A stretch of 64,000 bases of DNA. It comes from Odontocerum albicorne (lineage: Eukaryota > Arthropoda > Insecta > Trichoptera > Odontoceridae). Each line of letters begins with the position of its first letter. The first letter of the stretch is position 1. The DNA lies in contig OX463856.1 in assembly GCA_949825065.1 (NCBI GenBank), forward strand, positions 1,588,702-1,652,701, written 5' to 3'. The position numbers were made by a program, and so were the translations under genes. Shown here in pieces: positions 19,961-30,114 of this stretch. Below the pieces are notes generated by a model, which had not been told where the DNA came from, searched no databases, and saw only the letters and a program-made list of their open reading frames with translations.

Positions 19961-20883
19961 CGAGGGTCATCTAGAAAGCAAGGTTACAAGGGCTCCTGAA
20001 GCCGAGGGAAATTTTTTGTTTCGAAGTTGGCGTACCTGGCGTGTAGGGGGGATTCTAACGGTCTGTTTGTTTGGTCCCGCGTGTTTGTCGGCCATTTTGT
20101 TCAGTCACAGTAAATTCTTCCGATGGAGAAGTCGTCGCACGCTCCCGCCACCTCCCGTCCGTTCGAGATCCGTGCGGTCATCCGTTTATTGACCTTACAA
20201 AACAATACCGCCGCGAATATCTATCGGAAGCTCGTGGAAGTTTATGATAGTGATGTGATGAGTCGACAGTATTACACGAAGTGGGTTAGGTTGTTCAGAG
20301 AAGGCCGTGCTGATACTCACGACGAGGCAAGGCAGTGATTTCTGACGAACTTGTGCAAAAAATTGAAGAACAAGTGCGAAATGACCGCCGTGTGACGCTT
20401 GACAGCCTTCACGAAGAATTTCCTGACATTTCTTGAAGTCTCCTTGGTGATATTGCGTCGGAAAAACTTGGTTACAAGAAGCTGTGTGCGAGATGGGTGC
20501 CCAGAATGCTCCCGGAGCCCCGTCAAAATCGCGTGACCGCCGCGCTTGAATTTTTGGATCGTTTTGCAGATGAGGGAGAAGCTTTTCTGGACTCTATCGT
20601 GACGAGGGATGAGACGTGGGTGTGTCACTACACCCGAACAATTTTCCAACGATCAGGAGGTCGAGGAAGCTGTAAAGAAGTGGCTGAAAGAGCTGGCAGC
20701 GGAGGTCTATGACATTGGCATACAAAAGCTGGTGCATCGACTGCAGAAATGTCTCGATTTCGACGGCAATTACGTTGAAAAATAGTTAAATATATTTGTG
20801 AAGTATCCTGTGAATTTCAATTAAATGCAAGCATTTTTCGAGCCTACATAAATGTTGTAACCTTACTTTCTGAATGACCCTCG
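19961..20883 (+). mobile_element. mariner element, internally deleted, with TIRs and TA duplication
   Basis: The left terminus cgagggtcatctagaaagca and the complement of the right terminus cgagggtcattcagaaagta match over about 25 bases. TA lies at 19959-19960 and 20884-20885. The target is a 31-bp tandem array. The 923-bp element is shorter than the usual 1.3 kb because the middle of the transposase is missing. Confidence 0.95.
20123..20785 (+). pseudogene. mariner transposase, catalytic core deleted
   Basis: The N-terminal part reads FEIRAVIRLLTLQNNTAANI and continues to DTHDEAR, including the paired helix-turn-helix region. A frameshift and a stop in DIS* follow. The stretch around RDETWVCHY holds the first catalytic aspartate, with arginine instead of the usual glycine before it. 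The reading then jumps to EVEEAVKKWLKELAAEVYD and ends GNYVEK. The second and third catalytic aspartates are deleted. The family is the SETMAR/Hsmar1-like mariner group that is common in insects. It cannot be catalytic. Confidence 0.92.
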
Positions 20884-21084
20884 TATTTAAGGTAACGTTC
20901 AATATCTATTTAGTGAGATATGCTAACATTCAATACATATTTCGTGAGATATGCTAACGTTCAATATATATTTAGTGAGATATGCTAACATTCAATATCT
21001 ATTTAGTGAGATATGCTAACGTTATATATCTTGCATGATATAGACCTTTGAATTTGTTTTTATATATTGTTTTAAAATTTCATT

Positions 21085-21255
21085 CTATACAGTTAAGGCT
21101 GGTGGGTTTATTGCCATGCGGCAATTTCTTCCAATTTCCCGGAAAGAGGGTAAATAGGCACTGACAGAAAACTAGACTGGAATCCTTTTTTTTTTTAAAC
21201 TATATTCCAACGGGAATTGAAACAAGCGTCTTACTAAGTAGACCACGGAGATCAT
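21085..21255 (-). mobile_element. SINE S1, near full length
   Basis: Tail tattgccatgcggcaattt, body actagactggaatcc, then T-rich linker and a degraded head with aagcgtcttactaagtag and gaccacggag at the high-coordinate end. Confidence 0.75.
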
Positions 21256-21834
21256 ATGTAAAGTTGATAGATATAGTAATTATTAAAACGTAAATGGAAA
21301 GAATAAGGCCACGAAAATGAATGATTTTAGTGAATTTTTCCAAGTATTAAAAACATCTTCCTTAGTACTCTAGTCCATCCCTGTCGATCAGTCATCAACT
21401 CTGAGCTGTCACCAATACAAAATATCATTAGTTACGGGTGCTTCCCGGAAGAGGCAACACATCAAGAACTCCAGAACCTGTTGGTATTTGGAGAGTGGTC
21501 AATAGGTAAGCGGTCAGATCAGCTGCAGGAACAGTTATCATGAAGTCTCTACTGATGATGGATATTATTGACTCTCTAAAGAGTTGACAGAGATACAGAA
21601 GATATTTATCTGCTATCTTACGAGGGAACATGCAAGTATTGAGCTTGTTACCAAGATGTATGTGAATAACAGTGTACTATGAGATAATGGGTATTGGATT
21701 TGGTGGGATTTTTTTTGAGAGGATGTTTCTTTTATTTTATTTTACATTTGATGCAGGTTTTACCCGATTAGATAAATTAAATGCATATCATAAGAAAAAA
21801 AATAATAACACAATATGAACTATGATAATCTGCT
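21256..21834. other. No recognisable feature
   Basis: No repeat family or motif identified. Confidence 0.5.
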
Positions 21835-22305
21835 AAGACAATCCACAATAGTATTTTGGCGCCAATTTTGATGTATGTGAGTGAAACGTGGACGTAGAAA
21901 ATGACTGAAAGGTGCCGAATAAATGTTATAAAAATATACACTTTGAGAATAAATAATTCATGCGGCGCAATGTATGCAAAATATAGAATGAGGTGATGAG
22001 GAATGAATGAGAATTTAAGACTGATGTGTTGAGTGAGATGAAGGATACGGTTTAGCCATGTGGAACGAATAAATGAAGAAATACTAACAAAATAAATATA
22101 TAGTGAAAATGCGAGTGGAAGGTAAGACCAAGAAAAGTATGGTTGGATTAAGTGAATGACATTTTGAAAGAAGAAAACGTGGAGTCAGAGAAATCGTAGA
22201 AGTTGTATAGGAGGTGTGTGGATGTAGAAGAGGCCAAGTATGTCTGTTGTGATAGGAAAGTCTGGCACTCTGTCCTCTCTCCCGACAGGGAACTGGCGTG
22301 ATGGT
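21835..22305 (+). pseudogene. RTE-like LINE C-terminal fragment
   Basis: Starts at the ggcgccaattttgatgtatg block and runs through the gtttagccatgtggaacgaa, gtaagaccaagaaaagtatg and gtctgttgtgataggaaagt blocks, in the same order as 8750-9200. Heavily frameshifted. Nothing upstream of the thumb region is retained. Confidence 0.8.
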
Positions 22306-22674
22306 ATGTATGTAGGAAAAATAGTATACATGCTCCCTATGATGTGGTTTAAGTATGCCTACAAAGTTTTTTAAGAATGTCAATTCTCAATTTATCCTCT
22401 GAGTTATATAAGATATCGTCCTCATCCTCGTTTCTTAATTTGGATCTATGGTCTGTTATCATTAGAACCGTTGTTGAAATGCTGACTCTCAAAAATTATT
22501 CCATCGCTTTGGAGACCTTCATGGGCGACGACTGCCAGTATTTCATAAATTACCTCTTTTGCCATCCATTCTTTCACATTGTCTCGCCAGTATCTTCTGC
22601 GGTTTCTTCTCCATCTCATAATATATTTTATTTCACATACCTACATCTCGGATACGGGAACTTCAAACTCTATT
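22306..22674. other. No recognisable feature
   Basis: A 100-codon plus frame at 22377-22679 has no motif I recognise and overlaps pyrimidine-rich sequence. Confidence 0.45.
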
Positions 22675-22980
22675 TCTAAGGCTAAGGCCACACTTAAGGG
22701 CTTCGCTAGGCACTACGTGACTAATAGACTGGGTGACTTCATGCTTGGCCACACCAAAGTGCTTCGCACAAATTCATTTGGCATTTGGGAGCGGTTGAGT
22801 CAACAAACGATGCCTAACCTAATCTAACATAACCTAACTCTATTTCTAAGGCCACGCCAAAGTGCTTCGCTAGGTACTACGTGACTAATAGACTAAGTGA
22901 CTTCATGCTTGGCCACACCAAAGTGCTTCGCACAAATTCAGTTGACATTTGGGAGCGGTTGAGTCAACACACGATGCCAC
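22675..22980. repeat. Tandem duplication with TTAGG-like spacer
   Basis: Two copies of a roughly 150-base block share ctatttctaagg, gtgcttcgctaggtactacg, gacttcatgcttggccacac and ttgggagcggttgagtcaac. Between them lies cctaacctaatctaacataa, a degenerate run of the CCTAA/TTAGG type used in insect telomeres. Confidence 0.85.
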
Positions 22981-23334
22981 TCTTAAAACTAACCAATTTC
23001 ATTACAACTTACCATCTTCATTTACTTCCTGTGCAACTTCATTCCAAAGTAATTTTATTACAGGTACATTTTTGTATAATTTGCTCGATGGGTTCCACAA
23101 AGGCTCCCTTTTATACACAGCTGTTATTAAAACTTCCGCCATCTTGTAAAATCACTTGGTGACACAATAAAATTAACCAACACGTCTGTTCGCTAGGAGA
23201 CTCATTAGGTGACTAATCGTCATGTAACGTGGCGCGAAGCGTGCAGTGTGGCCATTGCGATAGTATTCGGTGCGTTAGTTCGCTAGGATATGTCGTCTAG
23301 CTCGCAGCTTAGCTCTAAGCATCAAGCGAGGCTC
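22981..23334. other. No recognisable feature
   Basis: Contains scattered gctagg and cgttcgctagga motifs related to the preceding duplication, but no element boundaries. Confidence 0.4.
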
Positions 23335-23601
23335 CTACCTGTGTGGCCGAGGCCTAAGTGTTTTGCCTGCAATGTCTCTGATGGTTTTCATTTCATTAGT
23401 TCTGAGTATAATTTCTGGTTTTGTTGTATCTACTGTGGACTCTATTCCATAAATCATGATTGGCCTCGCACAGGTTTTGTAAATTTTAACCTTACTATCT
23501 ATTCTCATGAATTTATTTTTCCAGGCAATATATTTAAGGCTTTTGGAGAAAGTAGTGACTTTATTTACTTGACCTCGTATTTTATTGTGGAGATCATTCA
23601 T
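23335..23601 (-). pseudogene. LINE reverse-transcriptase C-terminal fragment
   Basis: The 88-residue minus frame contains VKIYKTCARPIMIYGIES, then DTTKPEIILRTNEMKTI and AGKTLRPR. These correspond to the thumb region downstream of the catalytic box in insect LINEs. There is no catalytic box or 3' terminus. It is distinct from the families at 2506 and 8270. Confidence 0.82.
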
Positions 23602-23728
23602 TATATCGAATGAATTGACACCTTGATGTTTGAATTCTATTATACAATATGTTCCGTCGGTTTGATATCATTATCGGCAAGTTCGATCGAGAAAGTCATT
23701 CAGTGTGTGTGTGTGATGATTTTATTAA

Positions 23729-24342
23729 CCCTTCCTTCCCTGTGATATGTAACTAGTACCACATTGCTTCTAAAAACTTTAATATGTCTTTAAATAAAAT
23801 AAATACTGGATTCAGTTTTAGGTATTCCTCCGTAACACATTTACGCATTGAATGAAATAATAATATTAATAATATTTAGCACTTATCGGCCACATCAGAG
23901 ATATTTTGTGAAAATTGGGAATAAATTCACCAATACAATCAAAGGTGTGCCAGTGTGTGACGTAGGTATATTCATTCTAAAAAACCGCTATGGGTGAGGA
24001 AGCGACACTATTCACGTCTCACTCTCACTCTACATCGGTATATAAGAACGCAAGAAATAGAACATCAGTTCGCTCGCTTCTCTCGCATCAGTAGCTCTGG
24101 GGCATCCATTTGAGGTGGTCGCTTCGCCCGTTTTGTGAACGTCGGCCGATGTTTTTTTCATGTTTTCAGCAATTAAATTTCAATTATTATCACTTTTGCC
24201 TTCAAATTTAATTAATTTAAGCGATTGGCTATGAATATTCTTATTTTTTCGATTTTAAATCGCTGATTTTTACATATGTATTGATGTGTATTAAATACAC
24301 AGCACCGAAACGAGCGGTTTTTTTAGCATAGGAAGGGAAAAA
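23729..24342. mobile_element. piggyBac-type non-autonomous element (copy 1)
   Basis: The element is flanked by TTAA at 23725-23728 and 24343-24346. The left end is cccttccttccctgtgatat; the complement of the right end is tttttcccttcctatgc. A second copy at 62731-63329 aligns end to end. TTAA targets and C-rich ends are typical of piggyBac transposons. No transposase is present. The middle contains gtatataagaacgc followed after about 25 bases by atcagttcgc, which looks like a TATA box and initiator. Confidence 0.85.
24040..24085 (+). promoter_or_regulatory. TATA/initiator-like core promoter in piggyBac-type element
   Basis: gtatataagaacgcaagaaa followed by acatcagttcgctcg has the spacing of an insect core promoter. 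The equivalent region of the second copy (about 63040-63080) keeps gtatatg and ctcagttcgctcg. It is probably the former promoter of the parent transposase. Confidence 0.4.
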
Positions 24343-24346
24343 TTAA

Positions 24347-24890
24347 AAGCTCAGTTCGTGAATATGGAACTGATTGATATACTATTGATATACTAGGTGG
24401 AAAAAATACGTCATGTGGAAAAAATACATCGCGTCTCGAGTCACCTGTTTTACTATCGACATACAAAGTGGAAAAAAGACGTATCGAGGAAAATTCCAAT
24501 ATCAGTTTACATTTGTTAAAAAATTAACATAAAAACTCATAAAAATGTTCATATCATGATACTTTATTTGAAATATTCACTTAGTAGTTAAAGTTGTATC
24601 CTCTGTGCGCATAAAATAACGAGTATGCATTTTTTTTCTCTCAAATCATCCCAAAATTTGAGTTCGATCCTTTTTACATATATGTGATAATTTCAACTTT
24701 ATGGTATGCAGTTGAAGTCTTACTGAAATTGTATTCTACTGAATAAATGGACTCTCCATTCTAATGTCACAAAAATTTAAAATGTATATCTCACATAAGT
24801 ATTTTTCTTAATTCTTTTCTTTCCCACCCATTGCATCAATTATGAAGATTAATAAAGCAATAATGCATATCGACATGTAACAAGCTTTAG
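24347..24890. other. No recognisable feature
   Basis: AT-rich sequence with a few short direct repeats (gtggaaaaaatac near 24400). Confidence 0.5.
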
Positions 24891-24894
24891 GTAA

Positions 24895-25290
24895 TGTATC
24901 CTAGATGGAGAGATGATGATGATTTGTTGATAAATAAAACACGTTTTTCGATCGCAATGCGGAAGAAGAAATTTTATTAGTAAACGTAGGTATTTATACT
25001 ATTTCCGCGTGTGTGCAAGATATCCTTCGTCTCGTTTCTGCATTAGCAAAACGATTAATGTCGTATGTAGGTGATAATTTATTTACGGAACCGGCGCGAC
25101 AGACGTGGTGCGTTCTCGCTTTGGCATGGAATGCGGTCCGCTGCCGGCTACGGGTTGAATGACCGGCGTGTGAACTTCGGACTTATTTGTTTTGAATTGT
25201 CAAGGAGTGCGAAGGTCGCATCGCCGGTCATTGACCGGGTCGAATCGCCGGTCATGCTTCGCCAGTAGCACGTTTGATACCCGCCAACGA
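24895..25290. repeat. Diverged dispersed repeat, pair with 32225-32640
   Basis: Blocks shared with the other copy include ataaaacacg/ataaaatacg, tttatta.cg.aac.g, gtgcgttctc followed by tggaatgcg, and ccggtcattgac/tcggtcgttgac. Relative order is the same. Composition (G+C-rich islands, TATA-like tatttatacta) would suit an old LTR, but no paired LTRs were found. Confidence 0.4.
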
Positions 25291-25429
25291 GACCCGGTTC
25301 TAATCTAAAAAATATGTAAAATGAGACATTGAGAAAATGTCTCACAAAGACAACAAAACCATTGAGAAGATTCTCAGCATGATACACTCTCTAAGCGGCG
25401 CTATATAAATTGTTATTTTTTTATAATTA

Positions 25430-25520
25430 TGACAAATTCTTATCATTGGAAGTCGCAAAGTATGGGGTTCGAACCAGTGACTTTCCGTATGTAAGTCCGG
25501 CGCGATCATGCCCTTCGATC
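25430..25520 (-). mobile_element. tRNA-like SINE head, fragment
   Basis: The complement contains cactggttcgaaccccatac, a good B box, preceded by a diverged A-box region. The left block gacaaattct.atcattg also occurs at 48610, in front of a similar head-like segment (about 48610-48700). Confidence 0.45.
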
Positions 25521-25773
25521 AACTGTACATTGTAGAATAAAGTGTTTAAATAAATAAATGGGTTAAACTGGTCCAGAATATGTATAATCTCTCAAATTTC
25601 GGCGAAAAATAAAAATCAATATCGATAATTTGGACATTTCTTAATTATACTCCACCTAAAGTCGAATGTGTTACTATCACATATCGTATGATCTTCAAAG
25701 GCATCATGTAGGAGTGGTTCGTCGTCCCTTGGTAAGTTTTCTTCGGTTATGTTACTAAATATGTTTTTCTTAA

Positions 25774-26287
25774 CACATTGTTTGCGGGAAATGATAAAAC
25801 TCGTTCTATCCCGTCTTATGGTAGAGAGCGGGAGACGAGTTTACTCGTTTTGGTTTGCCAAGCGGTGGTATGCGGGAAACTTGTAAACACGGTCGCCAAA
25901 TGAGGTGGGAACTGCGCGTTATCTATTATAAGAATCTTATAAGATCTTATAAGATCTTATAAGATTCTTATAAGATCTATTGAAAATTTCGTAATTATAT
26001 TGTAATTTTATGTGAATAAAATAATTTTGATGGTGAAAGAGTATTTTTTTCTATGTTTACCTAGAATGTAGTAATTTTGTGTGAGTAAAAAATAGAGCAA
26101 CCCATATTTTGCATAATAAAGATATAGATAGTTCTATTCTTAGTAAGATACAAAAAGTTTTTCGAAAAAATACTAATTAGTTTGAGAGATATGGTTTTTT
26201 TACGAAAGTCTAATTTTGGCGCAAAAAAGTCTAAAAGTACCCGCATTGCGTCATCACTTGTCGCGAAAAGTACCCGCAAAAAATGTG
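25774..26287. mobile_element. piggyBac-type element, second family, in LINE G
   Basis: TTAA lies at 25770-25773 and 26288-26291. Left end cacattgtttgcgggaaatg; complement of right end cacattttttgcgggtactt. The host repeat is family G and its sequence joins cleanly when the 514 bases plus one TTAA are removed. No transposase is present. Confidence 0.9.
25925..25978. repeat. Self-complementary 10-bp repeat
   Basis: The motif ttataagatc is repeated about five times with the variant ttataagaatc. Each unit is itself near-palindromic, so the stretch can fold in many registers. It lies in the middle of the piggyBac-type element. Confidence 0.9.
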
Positions 26288-26473
26288 TTAACATATGCAG
26301 ATGTAGGAAAGTACCTAATATAATGGCCGCAGCCATCCCCTTCCTATCCTCACACTCAACTGATACGATTATTTTGAATCAGTCAATAAAAGTGGGTTCG
26401 AATCCCGAACAATAGCGTCCTTGAGGTAAGTCCTTTTTAAATTGTGCTACATAAATAGTGTATTTATTATTTT

Positions 26474-26632
26474 GCTTAAGTAGGCTGAGTGCAAATCACA
26501 ACTGTACAATTTGTTTAAGTAGGCTGAGTGCAAAGTACAGCTGTAAAATTCGTTTAAGTAGGCTAAGTGCAAACCACAACTGTAAATTTGGTTTAAGTAG
26601 GCTGAGTGCAAAGCACAACTGTAAAATTTGAT
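26474..26632. repeat. 39-bp tandem array, 4 copies
   Basis: ttaagtaggctgagtgcaaa recurs at 26476, 26515, 26554 and 26593. It begins about 35 bases beyond the end of a family G LINE copy. Confidence 0.95.
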
Positions 26633-26867
26633 CAAATCCAAAAAAGTCAAAGACCACATGTCAAGCAGAATTCACTGAGCGCGGTGATAGCGATATCTCC
26701 ATAGCAGCAGTTAATGCGGCTATCGATAGCAGGGACTGCCCTGTTATCTCTACTTGCCCGCATCTGTCACTGACACTGCCGTATGAGCATCAGCTGTCCT
26801 GGCTTTTGAGGGGAGGAAGTCGTCTGGAATATGTAATTTATCGTATTTAATAATTACACACACTCTA

Positions 26868-27228
26868 GACAACGGGTTCTCAATATTTTTTGAGTCGCTA
26901 TCTCCTTTTATAATAAACAAGCAACCTGCCACCCCTGCCACATTCGCATAAAAAGGCATTTTTAATGGGGTGAAGAAATGGCATTCCAAATATATTTTAT
27001 AGAATATAATTAAAATTTAATGCGATGATTGTACTTGCATCTGAACTTAAAAAATATCTGCTCAGAGTTCATTAAAGGTAACCTCATTTCATTCTCAACA
27101 TTCAGTCTGTTTCTTGCCTTTGTTTTGACATGCATGAGCGTTGAAAAATGCTTAGAAACATGTAGAAGCAAATTATAGTAAAACTCGAAAGGTAAGCATG
27201 GTGATATTTGTATATGACTGATATATAG
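26868..27228 (-). mobile_element. hAT transposon, 3' half, minus strand
   Basis: The low-coordinate end is gggttctcaatattttttga, a typical hAT terminal repeat (consensus-like GGTTCTCAA). The transposase C-terminus lies inside at 27015-27180. The 5' half is missing; the sequence is cut at about 27228, where another hAT terminus begins. Confidence 0.65.
27010..27180 (-). pseudogene. hAT transposase C-terminal (dimerisation) fragment
   Basis: On the minus strand, HVSKHFSTLMHVKTKARN followed by RLNVENEMRL is the conserved hATC region of the GTF2IRD2/EPM2AIP1-like branch of hAT transposases. In that branch the block reads F-S-x-M-x-x-V-K-x-x-x-R-x-R-L. Residues after MRL are diverged. No catalytic residues are retained in this stretch. 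Confidence 0.7.
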
Positions 27229-27480
27229 CAGGGATGTCCAACAGGTCGAACGCGACCATCTTCGTAACTTACAATATGGCGTGCGATGATATTTAATCTC
27301 ATTACGCGCATACAATTGTAAACGCAGTCGGCCCTCTCTGCTCTCGGAGTGTGTTGTTTGGTTCATATTATGTATTTTTCCCGGTGAGCATCATAATATA
27401 AATAGGCCAAAGCCCGTACGGTTGTCGCCAAAGAAAGAATACGAGAATTGAATTTTAAATACAAGAGAGCGAGAGAGGAA

Positions 27481-27888
27481 TACTTCGAAACAGATTGAAG
27501 TTATACTGAACGAACCGGTGTAAAAGGGGACGGTGCCAATTTATTTTGAATTATAATTCATTAAATAATTAATTTATTTCCTATTATATTGAACCTTATA
27601 ATAACTTGTGTTTACTAATTCGAAACAGATTGAAATTATATTGAACGAACCGGTGTAAAAGGGGACGATGCCAATTTATTTTGAATTGTAATTCATTAAA
27701 TAATTAATTTATTTCCTATTATATTGAACCTTATAATTACTTGTGTTTACTACTTCGAAACATATTGAAATTATACTGAACGAACCGGTGTAAAAGGGGA
27801 CGATGCCAATTTATTTTGAATTGTAATTCATTAAATAATTAATTTATTTCCTATTATATTGAACCTTATAATTACTTGTGTTTATTTA
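27481..27888 (+). repeat. 135-bp tandem repeat inside Helitron, 3 copies
   Basis: cgaaacagattgaa recurs at 27486, 27621 and 27756 (135 bases apart), each followed by ccggtgtaaaaggggacg and an AT-rich tail. The copies are about 95 percent identical. Confidence 0.95.
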
Positions 27889-28073
27889 TCTTACGCTCTT
27901 TTTTTGAATGCAGACAATTATATGTGGCTTTTTCAAGATGTCGGAAACGCGAAAACATTACAGTCGATATATCTGAAACAAGTTTTCAAGGAAAACTTTA
28001 TCAACGATTTAAATTGAACAACAGTAATGTTTATACACAAAACATCGTGTATAAAGAGATTTTTGAGAATTAA
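27876..28073 (+). pseudogene. Helitron helicase C-terminus
   Basis: The 65-residue frame contains QLYVAFSRCRKRENITVDI, which is helicase motif VI of Helitron-encoded Pif1-like proteins, usually QLYVALSR. The frame ends with a stop at 28071-28073, 148 bases before the 3' end of the element. Rep domain and all other helicase motifs are absent. The start codon is arbitrary because the protein has been cut by a deletion. Confidence 0.9.
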
Positions 28074-28801
28074 ATAATTCATCAATCAAGATGTACCTTT
28101 TTTATTTTAAACTTTAAACATTAATGAACCCAAAAAACTTTAAGCTGATCTTGCTCCATTCGATATTTCAAAAATTTATAATTTGTTTTACTTCCGTGAA
28201 TATTTCACGGGTTGCAACTAGTAAGTTATATTTGAGTCTAATAATAATACTCAGCTTCTCACACAATCGATTGGAATAAACTTTATTAACTTAAGTTTCT
28301 AAGCTGTGGTGAAAAAAGTGTACATTCCTTTATTTTGGGAATTTTAAGACATTTCCAATTAAAATTAAGAATTCGAAAAAATCCAAAATTTACCATTTTC
28401 ACGAAGAATTTTAAATACGCTTTCTTTTTTACAATGGTAAAAGAAAAATGTATTTCTTAATATGTCATTCACCTGGAGCCATAACTAAAAAAGGTAATTT
28501 TGAAAGACGTGTTGTATTTCTCCATAGTAAACATCAGTCGGAATACATGTTCACCAGTGATTAAGGAAGAAATTAAAGAGTTTAATACTATATTGCAGTG
28601 ACCATTGCATCATTCAAAGTCAACTATCTTTAATAAAAAAAAATGTAAATAATTTTCTGATGGAGAATTCGTAAAGGAAGCTTTCTTGGAAATAAGTATG
28701 CTATATTTTAATGTGGTCAATTTAGTGAATTTGATAGGTAGGTCGCGACTATTTTTTTACGTAAAAAGTCGATCGCGACAGCGAACAAGTTGGCCACCTC
28801 T

Positions 28802-29335
28802 AATGTATATCAAATCAGAACGGAGTCAGCATTTTAAATATATGTTTCTTCTCATATCTCGTATAATTTGATAAAAAAATACAAGACAATGTCAATCACT
28901 AACCCAAGATCGTACCATCGGGACCTTTTGGCACTTTGGATTATAGTTCTTGGTCATGTATGTCCGGACAGATTGGATAGCGAGATTTGTTGCATAACAA
29001 ATTACCTCATTCGACATTTGTCAATAGGACATAAATCATTGGCCACGAATGTCACCGCCGGGACATGAACCAGCGTGATAAACCACGAAAAGATAACATT
29101 GACAGACCTTATTAGACAACCACCCATCGATGAGGCCACTTTTTTAAGTCTATCTGACGCCAGACCTCACAAGCGAGACTCGAGCAAGTTTAGATTTAAA
29201 ATGTGATTGAGTTTTTGAAATAGAAAAAAATGTTCATCGTTTGATTATATGATATATTTAAGAACCGCAAACACAGCTATTGGTCGATTGTACATGGTAT
29301 GTGAAACAGTACAGCCTTCAACAGCATTTTTGCAT
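28802..29335. other. No recognisable feature
   Basis: AT-rich sequence with short frames only. Confidence 0.5.
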
Positions 29336-29339
29336 CAGC

Positions 29340-30020
29340 TTAAATAATACATAAATACATTACATCGCGTCGTTTTGCTGTTGAGGTAGGCAACCAAGAT
29401 AGATCGACAAACTTTTCCATCTTGACACACATCTTTCGCCCCTTCCAAATCCATACACGCACTGATAAAAATCTTACTATTTCTCTGATAATTATAATTT
29501 CTTTCTTTCAAAATATAATTCACTTGATCAACCATACTTCCCTTAATCATCTTCTACTATACTGCCCTCATAAGCAAAAACGCAGCTAATGGCAAAAGTT
29601 AAGTTTTGAGAAAACTGCGCTTTTATGTTTTTCATTGCTGCTTAAAAATGTCGTGATTCATAAACAAAAAAGCAGTAAAAGGTTATTCATAAGCAAAAAC
29701 GCATACACTTGCTGTTTTTTTGCTTATGAATCACATTTTATTATATTGTTGCTTAGAAAAACCTAGTATTTTGTAAAATTAAAAAAGACATTATGTCGAT
29801 TTTTGTATTGAAATAAAAGGTTTTCTGTATTTTTTTTAATTTATGGTTCAGAATTTGATATGGAATATTGCCTCATACTTAGTTAAATTTCTGTTTTTTT
29901 CCCGTTAGCTACGTTTTTGCTTATGACGGCAGTATACTCTTATTGGTATTTCTTTATTCATTCATTATACATGATCAAACCATCTCCGAGTGCTCTTTTT
30001 TATCTCAATATGAAACATTA
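29340..30020 (-). pseudogene. RTE-like LINE C-terminal fragment, interrupted by a MITE
   Basis: Minus-strand residues ILKERNYN and MDLEGAKDVCQDGKVCRS match the terminal block of the RTE copy at 8270-9203. The matching sequence resumes at 29937 (cattatacatgatcaaacca corresponds to the HVERM region) after removal of 29560-29934. Confidence 0.75.
29560..29934. mobile_element. Tc1/mariner-like MITE with TA duplication
   Basis: Left end tactgccctcataagcaaaa; complement of right end tactgccgtcataagcaaaa, and the match continues through acgcagctaa/acgtagctaa. TA lies at 29558-29559 and 29935-29936. The motif cataagcaaaaacgca also recurs in the middle (about 29690). No coding sequence. Confidence 0.9.
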
Positions 30021-30114
30021 ACCATACAAAAATTTTATTATAAAAATAATTAACAAGCTTCCTACCCGATATCACACAGCGGAGATTTTTAGGGAGTATC
30101 GGGTTCTAAACGTA

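Larger units (their letters stand above)
19771..21025. repeat. 31-bp tandem array split by a mariner
   Basis: The unit gatatgctaacattcaatat plus ctatttagtga (31 bp) appears about six times before 19960 and about four times after 20885, with g/c alternation at gtgcg/gtgag. The two halves are the same array interrupted at one TA by the mariner at 19961-20883. Confidence 0.95.
25640..26440 (+). mobile_element. LINE 3' end (family G), interrupted
   Basis: Segment 25640-25773 (gtcgaatgtgttactatcac, gtaagttttcttcggtta, actaaatatgtttttctt) continues at 26288 with aacatatgcagatgtaggaa, then aatggccgcagccatcccc and gtcaataaaagtgggttcga. Removing 25774-26291 restores the order seen at 33640-34050. The 3' part contains ggttcgaatcccg, a B-box-like sequence. 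Confidence 0.7.
27391..28221 (+). mobile_element. Helitron, mostly deleted, with intact ends
   Basis: The 5' end TCATAATATAAATAGGCC follows an A at 27390. The 3' end has the hairpin CCGTGAATATTTCACGG at 28194-28210 followed by gttgcaaCTAG and a host T at 28222. TC at the 5' end, a hairpin 7 bases before CTAG and insertion between A and T are the diagnostic Helitron features. The element keeps a helicase C-terminus and a 135-bp triplication. A shorter relative with the same ends sits at 59262-59570. Confidence 0.93.
27229..28801 (+). mobile_element. hAT transposon remnant carrying a Helitron
   Basis: The left end agcagggatgtccaacaggt and the complement of the right end tagaggtggccaacttgttc resemble each other and known hAT termini (CAGGGGTGGCCAAC-like). 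Near the right end ttttctgatggagaattcgt encodes FSDGEFVKEAFLEI, a block found in hAT transposases. Between them a Helitron (27391-28221) has inserted. I cannot identify the 8-bp target duplication with confidence. Confidence 0.6.
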
